Assembly: GCA_948567375.1 (NCBI GenBank)
Contig: OX419755.1
Location: 37,081,001-37,145,000, forward strand
DNA from: Lunularia cruciata
Taxonomy: Eukaryota > Streptophyta > Marchantiopsida > Lunulariales > Lunulariaceae
Length of the DNA: 64,000 bases
Reading direction: 5' to 3'
The notes beneath the pieces were generated by a model. It saw nothing but the letters and a program-made list of their open reading frames with translations, searched no databases and was not told where the DNA came from. Both the position numbers and the translations under genes were made by a program. Within the stretch, counting starts at the first letter, position 1, and the number at the start of each line of letters is the position of its first letter. This document shows positions 1 through 12,500 of this stretch, piece after piece.

Positions 1-402
1 CCACTTTAAAAAATCTGCTTAAATTTGAATTTTTTCCATCCGCTATTCTGAAATTTTGAAGATACTAATTATCATGGTCTTAGTGATATGAGAAACTATA
101 TTCTCTTAGCAAAGCATGGAGCTTATGTCTAGGCTTACTAGTAGTTACTCCAATAGCTTGTTTTGTGCAAACCTTAACTAGTGTTGGTGTGAAAGATCAT
201 AGAATAGTGCTTCAAAAATTTTCTATGATCTCTCTTAAAAATACCAGTCTACTTAGGATTGTAAGGTGTTTTGAGTTCATTAAGCTAACACTCTATGCAA
301 AACCAAAAATTTCTTTCACCATCTCTAGCAAATTGTAGTTTCTTGATCTTCACTCCACATTAAGTTTCTACATATACATGGAGTTGTTTGAAGCAAAGGA
401 GA
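1..402 (-). pseudogene. Ty1/copia integrase fragment (downstream half)
   Basis: Read on the minus strand from 402 downwards, the sequence resembles the middle of a copia integrase: a stretch like 'VKIKKLQFARDGE', which corresponds to the family's segment before the second catalytic Asp, followed by a run resembling the segment leading to the catalytic Glu. It continues the integrase that breaks off at 4119, on the other side of the unclassified element at 403-4118. Frameshifts and stops are frequent, so it is a dead relic. The element runs off the left edge of the window. The copia assignment rests mainly on the better preserved gag and protease parts at 4119-6625. Confidence 0.5.
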
Positions 403-3400
403 TGTGATAACCCAATATAAGAAAAAGGTGATATATTGGTAGGTAATAGGTTGTTCCCTCAAGGATACAAGTCAAAAATTGTAGAATTGATAGAAATTTC
501 ACAATCTTGCAGTTTTTCTATTGCTACATATTCTATCTCTTGGACAAGAACCACTCTTAGAAGAGGGTGGTGTTAGCTCTTGTAGCACACTACATCAAAT
601 AGAAAATTAATCCAACCACTTTCACTAAACATAAATTCCAAATTAATGCTAAAGGTGATGATTCACTTAACTCAAACCAACGAGTTCACTATAGAGACAT
701 TTACTCAAAAGGTTGCATAGTACACTTCTCAAAAGGCACAACTCCAAAGGCTTCTTTTCATTAGTAGTTAGTCTTAGCTTTTTTTGTTTCATGGTACTTT
801 CAACACTATGGCTCATTTCTAACGTGTCAACTCATTGCTTTCCTCCTTCAAAATCTCATTGATCACACATCCCAATGAAGTACAAATGGTTCCCTAAACT
901 CAAACACCTTTGTTCCTACTCCAAAATTCATCACCCCTACTTTGGCAAAGACAACCTTCAATACTTGGAATTAAGGCAACAATGATGAAGAGCTTTTGAC
1001 TCGTTTGCTATATTAGAATTAAGGGAATGGATGAATATTTACACTTAAGCCACTACCTTTTATATTCTTCCTAATATAAGCCAAATTTATCTAACTATTG
1101 AGGAAAGCCAAGATATTTTTGGCTCATCCTCATTATACAATGATAATCCTATCTTTATCTTATCTTATTTACTTGCTTGTGTCTTACACATGTCAAGGAA
1201 TGTATTAATTTTTCACCAAATACAACTTACAAAATTGTGTCCTTCAGAATAACACCTACACCTATAAAGTGCCTATAAATAACTATAACTACCAAGGAGT
1301 TAAGGTACTTCCTACTCCAAAAATCTATAACTATGAAGACCATTTCTCAATGAAGTGTCTTTGGCTCAAAGTTTGTACTGTGAGGGATTACCTTCACAAT
1401 TAAAATTCCTAAAGAGTATCTTAGTCTACTCCTTATAAGCTGCTATCTCTAATAGATAGGTCTCACAAGTTTTGGTACAATTTTTATCTGAATGTCCCTA
1501 AGTCTAATAGCCAATTGGTCCATTCTTTCTTCTTTGTAGGTTTTCCCTTCTAACTTTTGGACTTGCAACTTAAGTTCATGTATCTTTGCCTTTGCTGCTT
1601 TCCCTTGTCCTACTTCCTCCAATATCCTTATGAAGTGATCTTGGGCTTCCCCCAATTGCTTGATGGCCTTTTTCTTCTGCTCTTCCAAGTGCTGGTTCAA
1701 GATCTCCACTTCTTTCTTCACCTTCTCTAGATCAAATTCTCTCTGTTCTCTTTCTCTCTTCAAATCCTTAGCTAGGTGCTCCAACTCAATTTCCACCCAC
1801 TTTGAGTACTTAAACATCTACAAATCCAAGGCCAATTCTCAAACCTTAGTGGTGTCTAGCTCATCCCAGATACTTACCACTTCTTTCTCTTGAGCCTTAA
1901 ATCGGTCTTTGTACTTGAGATACTTCTACTTCTGGTCAAACCAAAGGACCCCCAATTCTCCTTCCAGCTTCTTAATTTTTTATTCACATTGACTACCATC
2001 TGATGCAAGTGAGATATTTTTCCTCTTCACTTTGAATTTATCTTGCACAAGGGTATTCACCTTCTTTGCTTCTTCCTTGTATAGATTTTTGCACTTTCAC
2101 TATCTCTTCCTTTGATCAGTTGTATTTTGGATTCAGAGCACATATGAACTTGTGGAGTCTTTTGAATCAAGGTTATGTAATCCACCACATTAGTGTAGAC
2201 TTCTTGGTACTTGGGCAAGAGAGTTTCATTCATTGTAGAGCTGCTCCCACTAAATGAATGACAAAATGCACCCCTTCTTGGACAAGCACTTGAGATTTGT
2301 AGAAAACATCTTCCTCTTACATTGGCTTGCACTTCACTCAAAGGTTCTTCACCTTCTTCCTCCACTTCTATTTCTACTTCTTGCTGGTATTCTTTAGCTT
2401 TGTGTCGTCTTCCACTCCAAAGTTGTTCTTCTTGTCTTTTTAGTGTCCACTTGCTCTTCTTTGGGGACTTTTGCTTCTTGGTTGGGACTAGGAGGTACTC
2501 TAAGACAATGTGATCTTTTACTCTAGTCCTCCTTGTTGCTGCTTTGCTTTGGGTTTAGAGCAAATTTTACATCTTGATATTGCTCCCCTCACTCTAATCC
2601 TACTATAAACCACTGCAATATAAAGTATCTTTCTTCTTCTTCTTCTTCTTCAACTTTTAAGTCTTTTGTCTCCTCCTCCAAAGATACTTCAATCACTTGA
2701 GTATTTGTCCTTGGTCACTTTTTTGGTTTTGGAGACCTTGCTAGAGGTGTCCTCTTCTTCTTTGCCTTTGTAGTGGCCCCCTCTTGTCCACCAATACAAA
2801 TTCTCTTCTTGTTAACTATTTTGCATACACTTCACTATACTTCTTGATAAGCAATTTTCCTTTGGGTTGCAAGGCAAAGTATCCCATTAGATAGAAATTA
2901 CTTGGGAATTTATTGTGCTACTCCCTTTCTACTCCCTTTTTAACCCCATGAAGAAATATGTTATGAACAAAGCTAGGTACATTGCTCCATAGTCTTCTTT
3001 GAATTCCTTGTGTAAACTCCTTGCTTTGAAGTAAAATCTATTTGCCCAATTGACAAGTTCTCCTTTTTACATGTACTCAAAGAAGTCTTGGCTATTGGTA
3101 AGATAAGGCATTCTCTTTTGCTTGAATAGCTTCATAATTGCCTCCACTATTGCTCTTTGGGCTCACTCCTTATAACTACCCACTCCCCATCCATTGTTCG
3201 TGGCCCACTTATCTACAAAGGTCCCCTTAATATCTTTAGTAAGCACTTTGTCTACAAACTTCATATCCAATGCCACTACCTCTTCTAGTGATGGATCTGG
3301 TTCCAAAACTATTCTCCAATTTTCTTTGGTCCAATTGTAGTGGTTTTCTCTTAAGTCCCTAATTTTTCTTTGTTTCCTCCACCTCATCTCATGGATCACT

Positions 3401-4118
3401 CTAGAGTCACTCAACTCACACTTCTAGAGCAAGCAGCCAAGATGCTTGTTGTGGATTACCTCACTTTTAGAATGAATTTCCATTCATTGATTGATGTGCG
3501 ATGAAGGATGGCTTTGGAGATCTTTCTCAAGGTTTTTGGACAAACACCATGTTTGCTATCAAAGTTGGGTTTGGGTATGAAGGCCAAGAATGGACAACTA
3601 CAAATGCAGTACAAATTACAAAGGCTTGCTAAGACTTAAGATTTCTAAGCTCATTTGAATTTGAGATTGAAATTGATTTGCAAAAAGTGGAATTGATCAA
3701 AGGACACTTGGTTTTATAGCCAAAATTTTCAGTATTTCTTCTTCAATGACTAAGTAGTTGGTGAGTCATCACTCTCTACAAATGCAAGCCCCTCCTTGCA
3801 TACAAATTGTCTTTCAGAACAAATATTTAACCAAATGGTTGCATATTCAAATTTATGTACGGTCTTTCAGTCCAAAGATCCTTCATACTTATGTTCTTTG
3901 ACCCCAACCACCTTTTAGTCTTGTCTAATTGGCACTTTTCCTTCCAATTGCCTTCAACTTTGTACTTGTTCCCTTTGTACCATTTCATGTATAAGTACAA
4001 CTCCAAAGGAAACTCAACTAAAAGGTTTTCCTTCCTAACAAGAAATTTTCTGCCATATCTTTATGAACAAGAGTAAAATTAATCAACAGAAGAAATTTTG
4101 TAAAATGTGTATACCAAA
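403..4118 (-). mobile_element. Unclassified ~3.7 kb element, copy 1
   Basis: This segment interrupts the copia integrase. Its left end, TGTGATAACCCAATA, matches the left ends of two other copies (7437 and 45739). Its right end, around ATGTGTATACCAAA, matches the right end of the copy at 45739-49515. The length of about 3716 bp is close to that copy's 3777 bp. Inside lie minus-strand coding relics homologous to the long ORF of the other copy. The flanks (GGAGA before, AGAGT after) are not a clean duplication, so this copy is older. No long terminal repeats were found. The right boundary is good to a few bases. Confidence 0.7.
1449..3414 (-). pseudogene. Broken coiled-coil ORF of the unclassified element, copy 1
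   Basis: On the minus strand, 3414-3163 reads 'NNGWGVGSYKE' and is followed by 'AIVEAIMKLFKQKRMPYL' and 'GELVNWANRFYF'. These parallel 'NGYKVESYKDPIKRGIVSA' and 'EPINWARCFHGRT' in the copy at 45739-49515, which shows common descent. The C-terminal part at 1817-1449 is a 122-residue Lys/Glu-rich segment with heptad-like spacing, most likely a coiled coil. The pieces lie in different frames, so the gene is dead. The family is not recognised. A resemblance to plant transposon-associated domains is possible but unproven. Confidence 0.55.
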
Positions 4119-4920
4119 AGAGTGTTCCTAACTTATCTTTTGCAAAAAGGAAACACATAATACATGAAAAGAAGATAATCACTTGAACCTTCAATTGAGT
4201 TCACACTCATAGGATCACAACTATCATGTGCAAGAACTCTCCAATCTTTGGTTGCGGCATTCATGATGGATTTTTCAAAAGGTAATTTTTTTTGTTTTCC
4301 TAGAGTATATCAATCATAATAAAACAAGTCGTAACTACACACTCTTATGGTTTCACAATGAGACCTTCTACTAGTTCTTCTCTCTCCATCTTTCTAATGT
4401 AGGCAAGGTTTAGATGATAAAGTGTTTGGTACCAAAATGCAATACCTATCTTTTGACACTATTTCTTCTATTTTCACTTCTCACTCTTCCTATAGCTTGC
4501 AACAATAGATTTAGGTTGGGAAATTTTACATATCTTGGTAACTCTATATGAAATTTATAGAGCTTTGAACTCGGTCATCATAATTGCTCTACTTTTCTCC
4601 ATGTAGCAACTTTCTCTTGTGGAAGTAGTTTGGATGTCTTTGTCTTTGATTTGTTTGACCAATGTTGAAATTTTTTTAATTCAACTCAAAAATGTAGAGA
4701 GCTCTTTTGATTCTCTTTTTTGTGTTCTTGCACCAGTCTCACAAGAAATTGAAATATCACTCTAGCAACCAAAACCTTATTATTATCAACAACATACATT
4801 GGCCAAGTAACTTCTTTAATCTTCTTGAAATCTTGGATTCACAATTTTGTATTAGTCATGTGCTCTAAAGCTCCTCTATTAATAAACCAAACAATCCTCC
4901 TCATCTAAACAATCATGAAA
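4119..4920 (-). pseudogene. Ty1/copia protease and integrase N-terminal region
   Basis: The minus-strand reading near 4900 gives 'WFINRGALEHMTNTK'. This matches the copia protease active-site context (W-x-IDSGA-x-HMT) with the catalytic DSG changed to NRG. Near 4460-4380 it gives 'YQTLYHLNLAYIRKMEREE', the gag-pre-integrase HHCC region (normally H-x-R-L-x-H-L). The reading then approaches the integrase core and stops at 4119, where the unclassified element is inserted. Frameshifts are present. It belongs to the same copia element as the gag at 4960-6625. Confidence 0.65.
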
Positions 4921-4959
4921 ATTTCTGATAATGTTAGAATTAGTAGCAAAAGAAATATT

Positions 4960-5785
4960 CTATATTGTCAGAGCATTGCTTGACTTTGAAGATTTAGGTA
5001 CTTTAAGGAGTTTTCTTCTTGGGAAGTTTTTCTCACCTCTATATTCTCTTGTCCAATGCTTCTTCTTTCTACACTTCTTATAGCTTGTTCTCTTCTTCAA
5101 TTGAAACATTTTTATGTTTGTTTGAGTCCCACCATTATAGCTCTTTCTTTTGCTTCTTCTATTAACAATAAGAAGAAATTTCTCTCCTAAACTCTCTTCT
5201 TTATCATCTCCACATCTATTCAAGGTGTCTTCCTTGAGCAGTCTTGTAGTAAGTCTCTCAATGATTTATCGTTCCTCAAGTACCTTATCCATGGTGTTAT
5301 TAATGGCAATAACTTAGTGGAAACTTCAAATAATCTTGGTGATGATTGAGCATTTGTATATCCTTACACTAAGGTTCCTTAACTCTCTTCTTTGACATCT
5401 CTATAGTTATTTAAGGTTTCTTTTTGGAGAACTTTAGGGTTTAGGGTAAACCTTTGTATTCAATCTTTCAATAGTTTATTGCTCCTCATATATTTTGCCA
5501 TGTTGTTATTGTATGGCAATGAGTTTATGGTAGACTTCAAATATTCTTTATGATTATTGAGGAGTCATCTATTCTTATACCAAGGTTACCTTATGGACTA
5601 GTAGAGATTTTGGCTTTTTTTATAAATCCAAAATCTCCTCTCTAGTTTTCATCTATAATTACTAGAATATTTGTTGGAGAATTTCATTGTTCACTTAAGC
5701 ACATTTCTCATCAACATAATCAATCTACTCCACATCTTATTTGTGTTTTTGTAGTTGATTAATTTGTATAAGTATTTTTCCTCTA
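4960..5785 (-). pseudogene. Ty1/copia gag, C-terminal part with zinc knuckle remnant
   Basis: The 87-residue minus-strand segment 5223-4960 is basic and contains 'SYKKCRKKKHWTREY', a damaged CCHC zinc knuckle (normally CxxCxxxGHxxxxC). Upstream, to about 5780, lie broken gag pieces including 'MDKVLEER' and 'LTTRLLKEDTLNRCGDD', typical of the copia UBN2-type gag end. The gag is separated from its N-terminus (6625-6425) by the gypsy LTR relic at 5786-6364. In copia elements the protein forms the particle and binds RNA. This copy is not functional. Confidence 0.6.
5196..5575. repeat. ~190 bp tandem duplication inside copia gag
   Basis: Two adjacent, diverged units share the order 'ttctttatcatctccac... 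ttcaaggt', '...tctctcaatgatttat', 'ggtgttatt..atggcaat' and '..acttcaaataatctt'. The first runs from about 5196 to 5385, the second from about 5386 to 5575. This is an old internal duplication in the relic. Boundaries are approximate. Confidence 0.45.
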
Positions 5786-6364
5786 TAGTAACATTAGCTA
5801 GATAAACTATCAAGATGTGAAAATTAGCTTGGTAATATTAGGGATGTTATATATGATGGTCTAAGTAGATCAGATAGAGGTGTCACCAAAAGAGTACTTC
5901 CACTAATAGAACAGAGGTAAAAAATACCCTGAAAAATTCAAAGCCTAAAATTTGGGAAGCCTAACAAATGAATTAGGCCTTGAAAATGGAATAATCCCTC
6001 CACTCTAGAAAAATTTGTGTAGCTTTCTCCCTCCCTGCTTGTCTCATTGAGATCTTTCTAATGGTATATTCTCCATGCTATTTTGTGCTTCCTAAAGGAA
6101 GATTTACCAAAGATTCCTTTAGCTAAACTTGTTTGACCAACCAAATAGGACAAGGATCTACATGTCACCAATCCATGCAGATAATCTAAGGGTGGAGCTC
6201 ATTGATATATCACTAGTCCATGTATTTGATCCAAAGCTTTAGCTCCCTTTGGGTAAATCCTCTTTGCTATATAATAAAGACAATGTGCTTCTTTGGTGCA
6301 TTAAATATTGAAGAATGAAATCTTGTGTTTCTCTTGGGGTTTCTCTTGCCCTTTCAACACTATA
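5786..6364 (+). repeat. Decayed family 2 LTR inside copia gag
   Basis: The segment follows the 742 bp solo LTR at 33300-34041 along its length: 'gatggtctaagtagatcagatag', 'tcaccaaaagagtacttccac', 'cttgtttgaccaaccaaatagga' and the TATA-like 'ctatataataaag' occur in the same order and orientation. It separates the gag N-terminus (6625) from the rest of gag (5785), so it is an insertion, probably a solo LTR. It is clearly more diverged and somewhat shorter than the copies at 31754 and 33300. No clear target duplication can be read. Confidence 0.7.
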
Positions 6365-6424
6365 TATGGTTGCAAAGATGTACATTCCTATGATAACATT
6401 CTTTCTCTACCCATTTGTTTCTTT

Positions 6425-6625
6425 TTAATCTACTATAGCTTGTGTTATAGTCTTGGTTCTATTTATTACCCTTGCTAGTCTCTTTTCTTGAAGGCAATCA
6501 TCATAAAATTTCCAAATTAGCAAATTCTCGCCATTGAACTTGTTGATATATGTTATATCTCTTACATCACTCATTATTCTTATCAAATTGTAATTTACTC
6601 TCAAATTTGAAAGATTTCTTCTCAT
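6425..6625 (-). pseudogene. Ty1/copia gag N-terminus
   Basis: The minus-strand reading begins 'MSDVRDITYINKFNGENL' and continues 'LIWKFYDDCLQEKRLARV'. This is the classic start of copia UBN2-type gag (F-x-G-x-N-F-x-x-W-K...L). It is the first part of the element whose remaining gag lies at 5785-4960 beyond an inserted gypsy LTR. The start Met of the domain lies near 6571; the first methionine of the reading lies further upstream. Confidence 0.65.
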
Positions 6626-7436
6626 CCCACAATCTATCTAAATCTCACACCAAGAATTATATTATATTAATCTTAACAAGCTAGGAAGTGTGTGCACATA
6701 ACTTACTGAAAACTATGTATAGTGAAATTGAAACACAAAGAGCACTAAAAGATATTCAAACACTTCTACTTCCTCTTATATAGGTCTAGCTAGTCACATG
6801 AAATGAGTAATGAATCAACTATAGGCTAATATGCAGGTTCTATGCTAATGAAACACAAAGACATGTTGGCTCTACTTCTCTTAATTTCTACTCTCCTATT
6901 TCCACTCAATCCTTCTCAAGTCCACCATTGGAGTCTCAATGGAATATTTTCATATTAAAATATAAGACCTATATTTAAGCATTAGATTACTTCATGCAAA
7001 CCTTTACTAGCACAGCTGCCATGTGCCTTGTACAAACTTTACCTTCTATGATGTCATCTACTATAGGTAGCTATACTAACCTCAACTATAGTATACAACT
7101 ATGTTTAGTATTGTCACATGCACTACCATATGAATATGCAATTTTCAACAAAATTGAGAATTAACTTCAAACATCACTCCATGATATGTCATCCTCCCAA
7201 GATAAAACTAAAGTAATGCATATATCCAATTCTAAATGAATCTACTAAAGTTGTGAAATGTTGAAGACAATTAATGAGATCCACCTCAAATAGAAGTTTA
7301 GAATCAAGGATAACAATAGACTTGAGGGCTATATAGGGATGTTGATCTTCAAGCTCATCTTACCTAACAAAATATAATTTATTTTTTTATGAATGTAACA
7401 CTTTACTCAAGTGCTGAGTTCATACTTCCACATGAT
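6626..7436 (-). repeat. Probable copia leader and 5' LTR remnant
   Basis: This 0.8 kb stretch lies upstream of the copia gag and contains no coding sequence. Next to gag, the minus strand reads TTGGTGTGAGATTT, which loosely resembles the plant initiator-Met primer site TGGTATCAGAG. The rest is AT-rich and non-coding, as expected for an LTR, but the second LTR of this element lies outside the window, so the call rests on position only. Confidence 0.3.
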
Positions 7437-8088
7437 TGTGATAACTAAATGTTGACCAAAAGGTGATCCAATGGTAAGCAATATGTTATTCACTTGATGA
7501 TACATGCTAGAAATGACTAGAATTGGAAAGATAGATAAATGTCACTATCTTGCAATTCATTTTAGTATTTCCTATTTAATCTCTTGGGAGAAAACCACTC
7601 TTGAAAGAAGGTCGTGTCATCCCTTTTGGTGCACTATGGAAAAAGGAAAACTAAATATCACTTTCACTACAAGTAGGTTCCAAATTATTCATGAAGGTGA
7701 TTTTTTAGTCCACTCCAAGATCTTTGACTCCAAAGATTGTGTACTAAGCTTCCCAAAATTTGCAACTTCAAAATTTAGTATTGACCATTAGTATTGACCA
7801 AATATCTTGCTTTTTGATTCCATGGTACTTATAATGCTCTAGCTCATCTCTAATCCTTCAATACATTGTTGCGCTCCTTCATATCCCCAAAGATCACACC
7901 TCTTTATGGTTCAAGGATGCAAGAGGCCATGTAGTCATGGATCAAGGATGAATTTGTAGTAAAAGACACACACTTTGTAAGAACCCAATAATTTCTCTTA
8001 CTTTTGACATAGTTAGGTATAGAGAAAGCAAACAACATTCTTGGGCTTTGCTAATTGTAGACCTGGGTGATGAGTTCTTAATGTCCTA

Positions 8089-8245
8089 ATTATATGCTTT
8101 GATTAGGCATTGAAAATTGAAGTTGGTATGGTTACTCTGATTGAGAAACTTGAGCAAAGATTGGTTCTTATGCTAATGGCTCAAAGGAGATCAAATTTAG
8201 GCATTAAGGTTTCCATATTTTATGTTGCTAATAAGCATCTCTTTT

Positions 8246-8304
<59 letters not shown>

Positions 8305-8665
8305 TTATAAATGGATGTATACATTGAAATAGCTTAGAGTACAGTGCATGTTCCTTAGCCTAGGGGATATTTAATAGAATTGGATTCACAAAGAGTGGAG
8401 TGAGGCTAGGAAACAAGTAATGGAGGATAGGATGGGCCAAATATTGGTCAACCATCTCTTCTACCAATATTTTTGTAGCATAATATCAGGAGTAGCTTTG
8501 TGTATTATGCACATTCCTTTGTTCTTAACCACCAATATGCTATATTAATAGCTTATCTAACTCCAATGCTTTGATTTGCTCCTAGACTTTGTGAGAGTAG
8601 GGATGGTGTGACTGTTTATGGTTGAGGAGTTTGGGATCCATTCTACTTTGTATGGCTCTTTGTAT
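8089..8665 (+). pseudogene. Family 1 gypsy gag fragment
   Basis: The plus strand reads 'LIEKLEQRLVLMLMAQRRS', homologous to 'MATWIE*LEQRLSSMAIAQRRS' (27205-27270) of the family 1 element and to the same region of the minus-strand copy near 62790. Downstream, after a TA microsatellite, 'MDVYIEIA' and 'PRGYLIELDSQR' match the next family 1 segment. Near 8600 'gtgagagtagggatggtg' matches 27706. Internal deletions are large. It sits inside copy 3 of the unclassified element. Confidence 0.6.
8251..8302. repeat. (TA)n microsatellite
   Basis: About 50 bases of uninterrupted TA dinucleotide lie inside the family 1 gag fragment. Translated readings through it (YIYIYI...) are meaningless. Confidence 0.97.
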
Positions 8666-9300
8666 GGCTCTTTGTAGATAGTAGTTGCTAAGTTGGAGGA
8701 GTAACTTGGAGGGAAGAACAAGCACAACTAATTTTTCTACACTCAAGCACGTGTGTTTCTAATAAAAAGATTCCTCACTACCACTCAAAAATCAATTAAC
8801 ATTCCAAAATGCAAACAAACAGCCACAAAGACTTGGAAGTTCTTTCACTAAGCTTTAAATATGAAAAAAGTGAGCTCAATTTATAGTGGTCTTAAGACTT
8901 AAATATTTTTTTGGCTCAACCCCAAAGGGATATAATGGTAGAAGTATTCCAAAGATCTTATACCTACACCTACACTATAAAATTTGATTCTAATCCTATA
9001 TTATCCTATCCACATGTAGGTTAAGTAGGTGGTTTACATGTTTCATAGAAAGGGTCATGTCTTCCTCCAAGACAATTTGAAATTTACACACCTTTGGACT
9101 TACAATCCCAAAGGCCTTCTTCTATGAAGATTTGTACAAATCTGAAGGACTTCCTATCCAAAGGTCAATACAACCCCAAAAGCCTTCCTCCTCAAAGTAC
9201 TCTACAACAACCCTTGGGAACTCCAAATGCTTGTAACTTTTGTTACTTATCTCCAAATGTTATGATTTTGGTGTCAATGAAAAGCCCTTGAGAAAACTTT

Positions 9301-12129
9301 ACCTAGAAATTCTAAGTTGCTAAAGTTCACTTCATTTGGGCAAGTAATCATGAAGATATCAGCCCCAAAGTACGTGCAATAAAATCCATTGGGATTGAAG
9401 ACTCTTTGGAGCAATAGGATCTTGTAGAGAGACTCTTTGTACCTTAGCATGTGCAAAGATAATCCAAAGGATACACAAGCAAGAGGTTTCTTCCCTTGAC
9501 ATGAAATTATTCTATCACATCCTTACTAAGGAAAAAACAAGATTAAATTTTAATGTCTTAAGGTGTGCACCACAATGATTTTGGCTCACCATAGACTTTT
9601 CTTTCCATTTGAGTACAATCTTCTCTTATGGAAACTTTGGTACTAAGATTCAAAGTCCAGACAAATCCCTAGAAAATATTGAGATAAAATTAGGGAATTA
9701 TTGTTTGAAATCACCACAAAATAGAATGATATAAAGGAAATAAATGTTCCAAGCACAAAGGAGTTCATAAATTTTGGCAAAGATAGATAAGTATTCAAAC
9801 CTTTGTTTGAAATGTTTAATTTATCTTATATGATCTAAATTTAAATATTTTATATATTTATATGGTTATATTTTCTATTAACATGATTTAAGATTTTTTT
9901 TAACATAATTTAGCTTGTACCAAAATGAAAGCAATAAAGAAAAAATGGAGTTTAATTTGAAGCAAGAAGTTATTATAAAGGTGAATTGTATCAAATAAAT
10001 AATAATTTGGTACAATGTTCATACAAGATTTAAGAGATTGTAAAGAAAGATCATATACTACATTTATCATTTTACAAGAGGTTTTATTCTCTTATTACTA
10101 TCACTATTCTGATATATAAATAAAAATTGAAAATCTAGAAAAAAAAACAAGCAGAATAGAAGAGAAGAAATTAAACAAGAACTATATGGAATGTACTATA
10201 TAATAAGAACACAAGGACTGATATTTATAGTTGATAAAGGAGATATGTTTTTTATATTCTTGAAGAAATTATGTGTTAACTTCTATATGTATATGTAATG
10301 CTTAGTAAGGTTCTTCAACTACTTATATACAAGAACTTTAGTAAGGTTCTTGAATAATTTATAAGACTATTAATTACTATTAAGATTTCTATATACTTTT
10401 GAAATATTCTTCTATGAAATTATTTAAGTATTCTTGAAGTATCTCATAAGAGTTTCTAGTGATTTACATGATAAATTCAACTACAATCACTAATAATAAT
10501 TACATTTCTAGTATAATTTTAACCTAAAAAATTAAGGAGCTACAAAATATTTGCTTTATCAGGGAGCTCAAAATCCTCATGTCTCTTATTTGAGATCAAA
10601 ATTATAGGAAAATTTGAAGGAGTGAAGATTGATTATAAACTCTAAGCTTGATCATTTTAGGTATGGACTTGTAACCCCAAAATGTACAATTATCATAAAG
10701 AAAAATAGTTCATAAGATCTCATTGGAAGGACCCAAAATATGAGTGTCACATATAAGTAAATTGAAAAAGATATGAATCAAAGCAAGTCCAACCTTTCTC
10801 AAACTAGGGAAATGAATTATTGCAAATAATAACAAATAATGCTTCATTTAAAATATCTTTGGTTTTTGTCTTCATAAAAATTACTTGATTGTATAAAAGT
10901 ATATAAGAAAGATATAAAATTTGAATTTGATTTCTCATTGATTGGATAGTTTATCCTATTGAATAAATAAATATAATAAATGAAAACCTTAATGATATCT
11001 AAGTAGACAAACACCAAATATGGATAAAGATTCAAAGATAATTTAATGCACATAATATTTATTTCACTTAGAAAAATATATGAGACTCTAAAGTTGATAA
11101 TATGTACAATGTGCACTCATTTAAGAAAGCAAGGAACACCAAACATTTGAAAAACGTGTAAATTTTATACTAGATTAGAATTTGATCAAAAGTAGAAGAA
11201 AAAAGACTTAAATGAAACACATCATGTTTGGAATTTGAATATTAAAAAGAAGAAGAAAATAGAGCTTCCAATATATCTTCAGTTTCCAAAGTATTATTAT
11301 TTCAGCATTTATGGCATGCATTATTTGGTTCCTAAATCAAATAAATCATTTACAATTCTATGAATATTATATCAACTATAATCAAAAAAATTTCAATTTG
11401 TTCCAAATAAGTCTTTTAAAATTCTTATTGCTTTATAGACACTTAAATTTTAACATTATTATAAGTTAAATTTTTTATATTTATTTGCTATAAGGATGAC
11501 ATCATGAAAATAATTTTGTTATATTTATGTACTAAAAATACATGTTTTCACCCTCCAGAAAAACATATTTTTCAAAATTTATTTATAAAGAGATGATTAA
11601 GTTGTATAACATACATAAAAATAATAATTTCTACAATTATCAAAATCTTGGAAATTTTTTATGAAAGTAAACTTAAATATGTGTAGGATTTGGGTTATAT
11701 ATATATATAAAATTAACCAAAAATATTTAGTTCATGTAGCCTTGAAATATGCCCAATGGAATCAAAAAGAATATTTATGGATGAGTTCTGACCTCTTTCA
11801 CGATAAGTAACTGAATTGTGACATCACAAATCCAAGATCGTCACCAGCAAGTTACTCTCATAAAGTCAAATGACTTGATGACTTAGAAGACCAACTAAGT
11901 CAAGTTGGATGACTTGGTTTCAAAACAAAAAGGCTTTCCCACCTTTTTGTTATTCTATATATTGTGGGTATGTTGTAGGTATCCTATATGTATAGGGGTA
12001 TGTAGCGAGGTCACTTCTTGTGTCTCTAGCTTTGGAGTTATATGGAACAATGAACGCACAAGGATAGACATGTTTGTCATGAATACACAAGAGCTTATCA
12101 GACTAGACATCAAAGGTACCATTTTCATA
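9301..12129. other. AT-rich stretch without recognisable genes
   Basis: The sequence is strongly AT-rich, with many short A and T runs and stop codons in all frames. I see no domain or long repeat. A small repeated phrase (agtaaggttcttgaa) occurs near 10303 and 10330, as is common in decayed LTR elements. Weak resemblances to copia readings were not convincing. Confidence 0.5.
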
Positions 12130-12500
12130 CTTTATAATATACTTTAGATAACTTGTGTCCATTTGTCCATTGATCTACACAGAGCATTGGTGGGTGCAAT
12201 CCATAGAAAAGTAATTACACTAGGTGATGCTTTTTTAGATGCTACTGGAGTTTGTAAACCTTATTATTTGCATAGCCCGGTTGTCTTAGGTACCATAGTA
12301 TACTTTAGATAATTTGTGTCCATTGTCTTAGCAACCATAGTATACTTTAGATAATTTATGTCCATTGGTCTACAAAAAGCATATGGTGGATGCAATCTAT
12401 AGAAAAGCAATTACCATAGGTGATGCTTTTTTAGATGCTACGGTAGTTTGGAAACCTTACTACTTGCATAGCCTGGTTATCTTAGGTGCCATAGGGCAAA
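12130..12500 (+). repeat. ~200 bp direct duplication with a shared peptide
   Basis: Two adjacent units (about 12130-12310 and 12340-12500) share 'actttagataa(c/t)tt.tgtcca', 'gatgcttttttagatgcta' and 'ggtaccatagtatac'. Both encode, in one frame, a peptide of the form 'GDAFLDAT(G/V)V(C/W)KPYYLHS'. In the second unit the frame stays open from 12365 to 12802 (145 residues). Substitutions between units partly preserve the peptide, which hints at coding origin, but I do not recognise the protein. Confidence 0.5.

Larger units (their letters stand above)
7437..9300 (-). mobile_element. Unclassified element, copy 3 (truncated)
   Basis: Starting TGTGATAACTAAATG, the first ~470 bp align in order with the left end of copy 1 at 403. 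Shared runs include 'cttgggagaaaaccactctt', 'ttccatggtac' and 'tccttca...ccccaatgat/aaagatcac'. After a foreign segment (about 7912-8690) the similarity resumes ('atttttttggctca' near 8900 against 1108). No relic of the coiled-coil ORF is visible, so only the 3' non-coding part of the element (in its minus-strand orientation) remains. The right limit is vague. Confidence 0.5.

Noticed and set aside
1449-1817. A small host coiled-coil gene
   Set aside because: The same protein region occurs in the element copy at 45739-49515, and the frame upstream is broken, so it is an element relic.
8110-8310. A 66-residue protein ending in an IY repeat
   Set aside because: The end is a translated TA microsatellite and the start is a gag fragment.
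9301-12129. Copia RT or integrase traces in the AT-rich stretch
   Set aside because: Readings such as 'SHISKLKK' or 'YVDKHQIWIKIQ' are suggestive but too short and broken, and no catalytic block was found.
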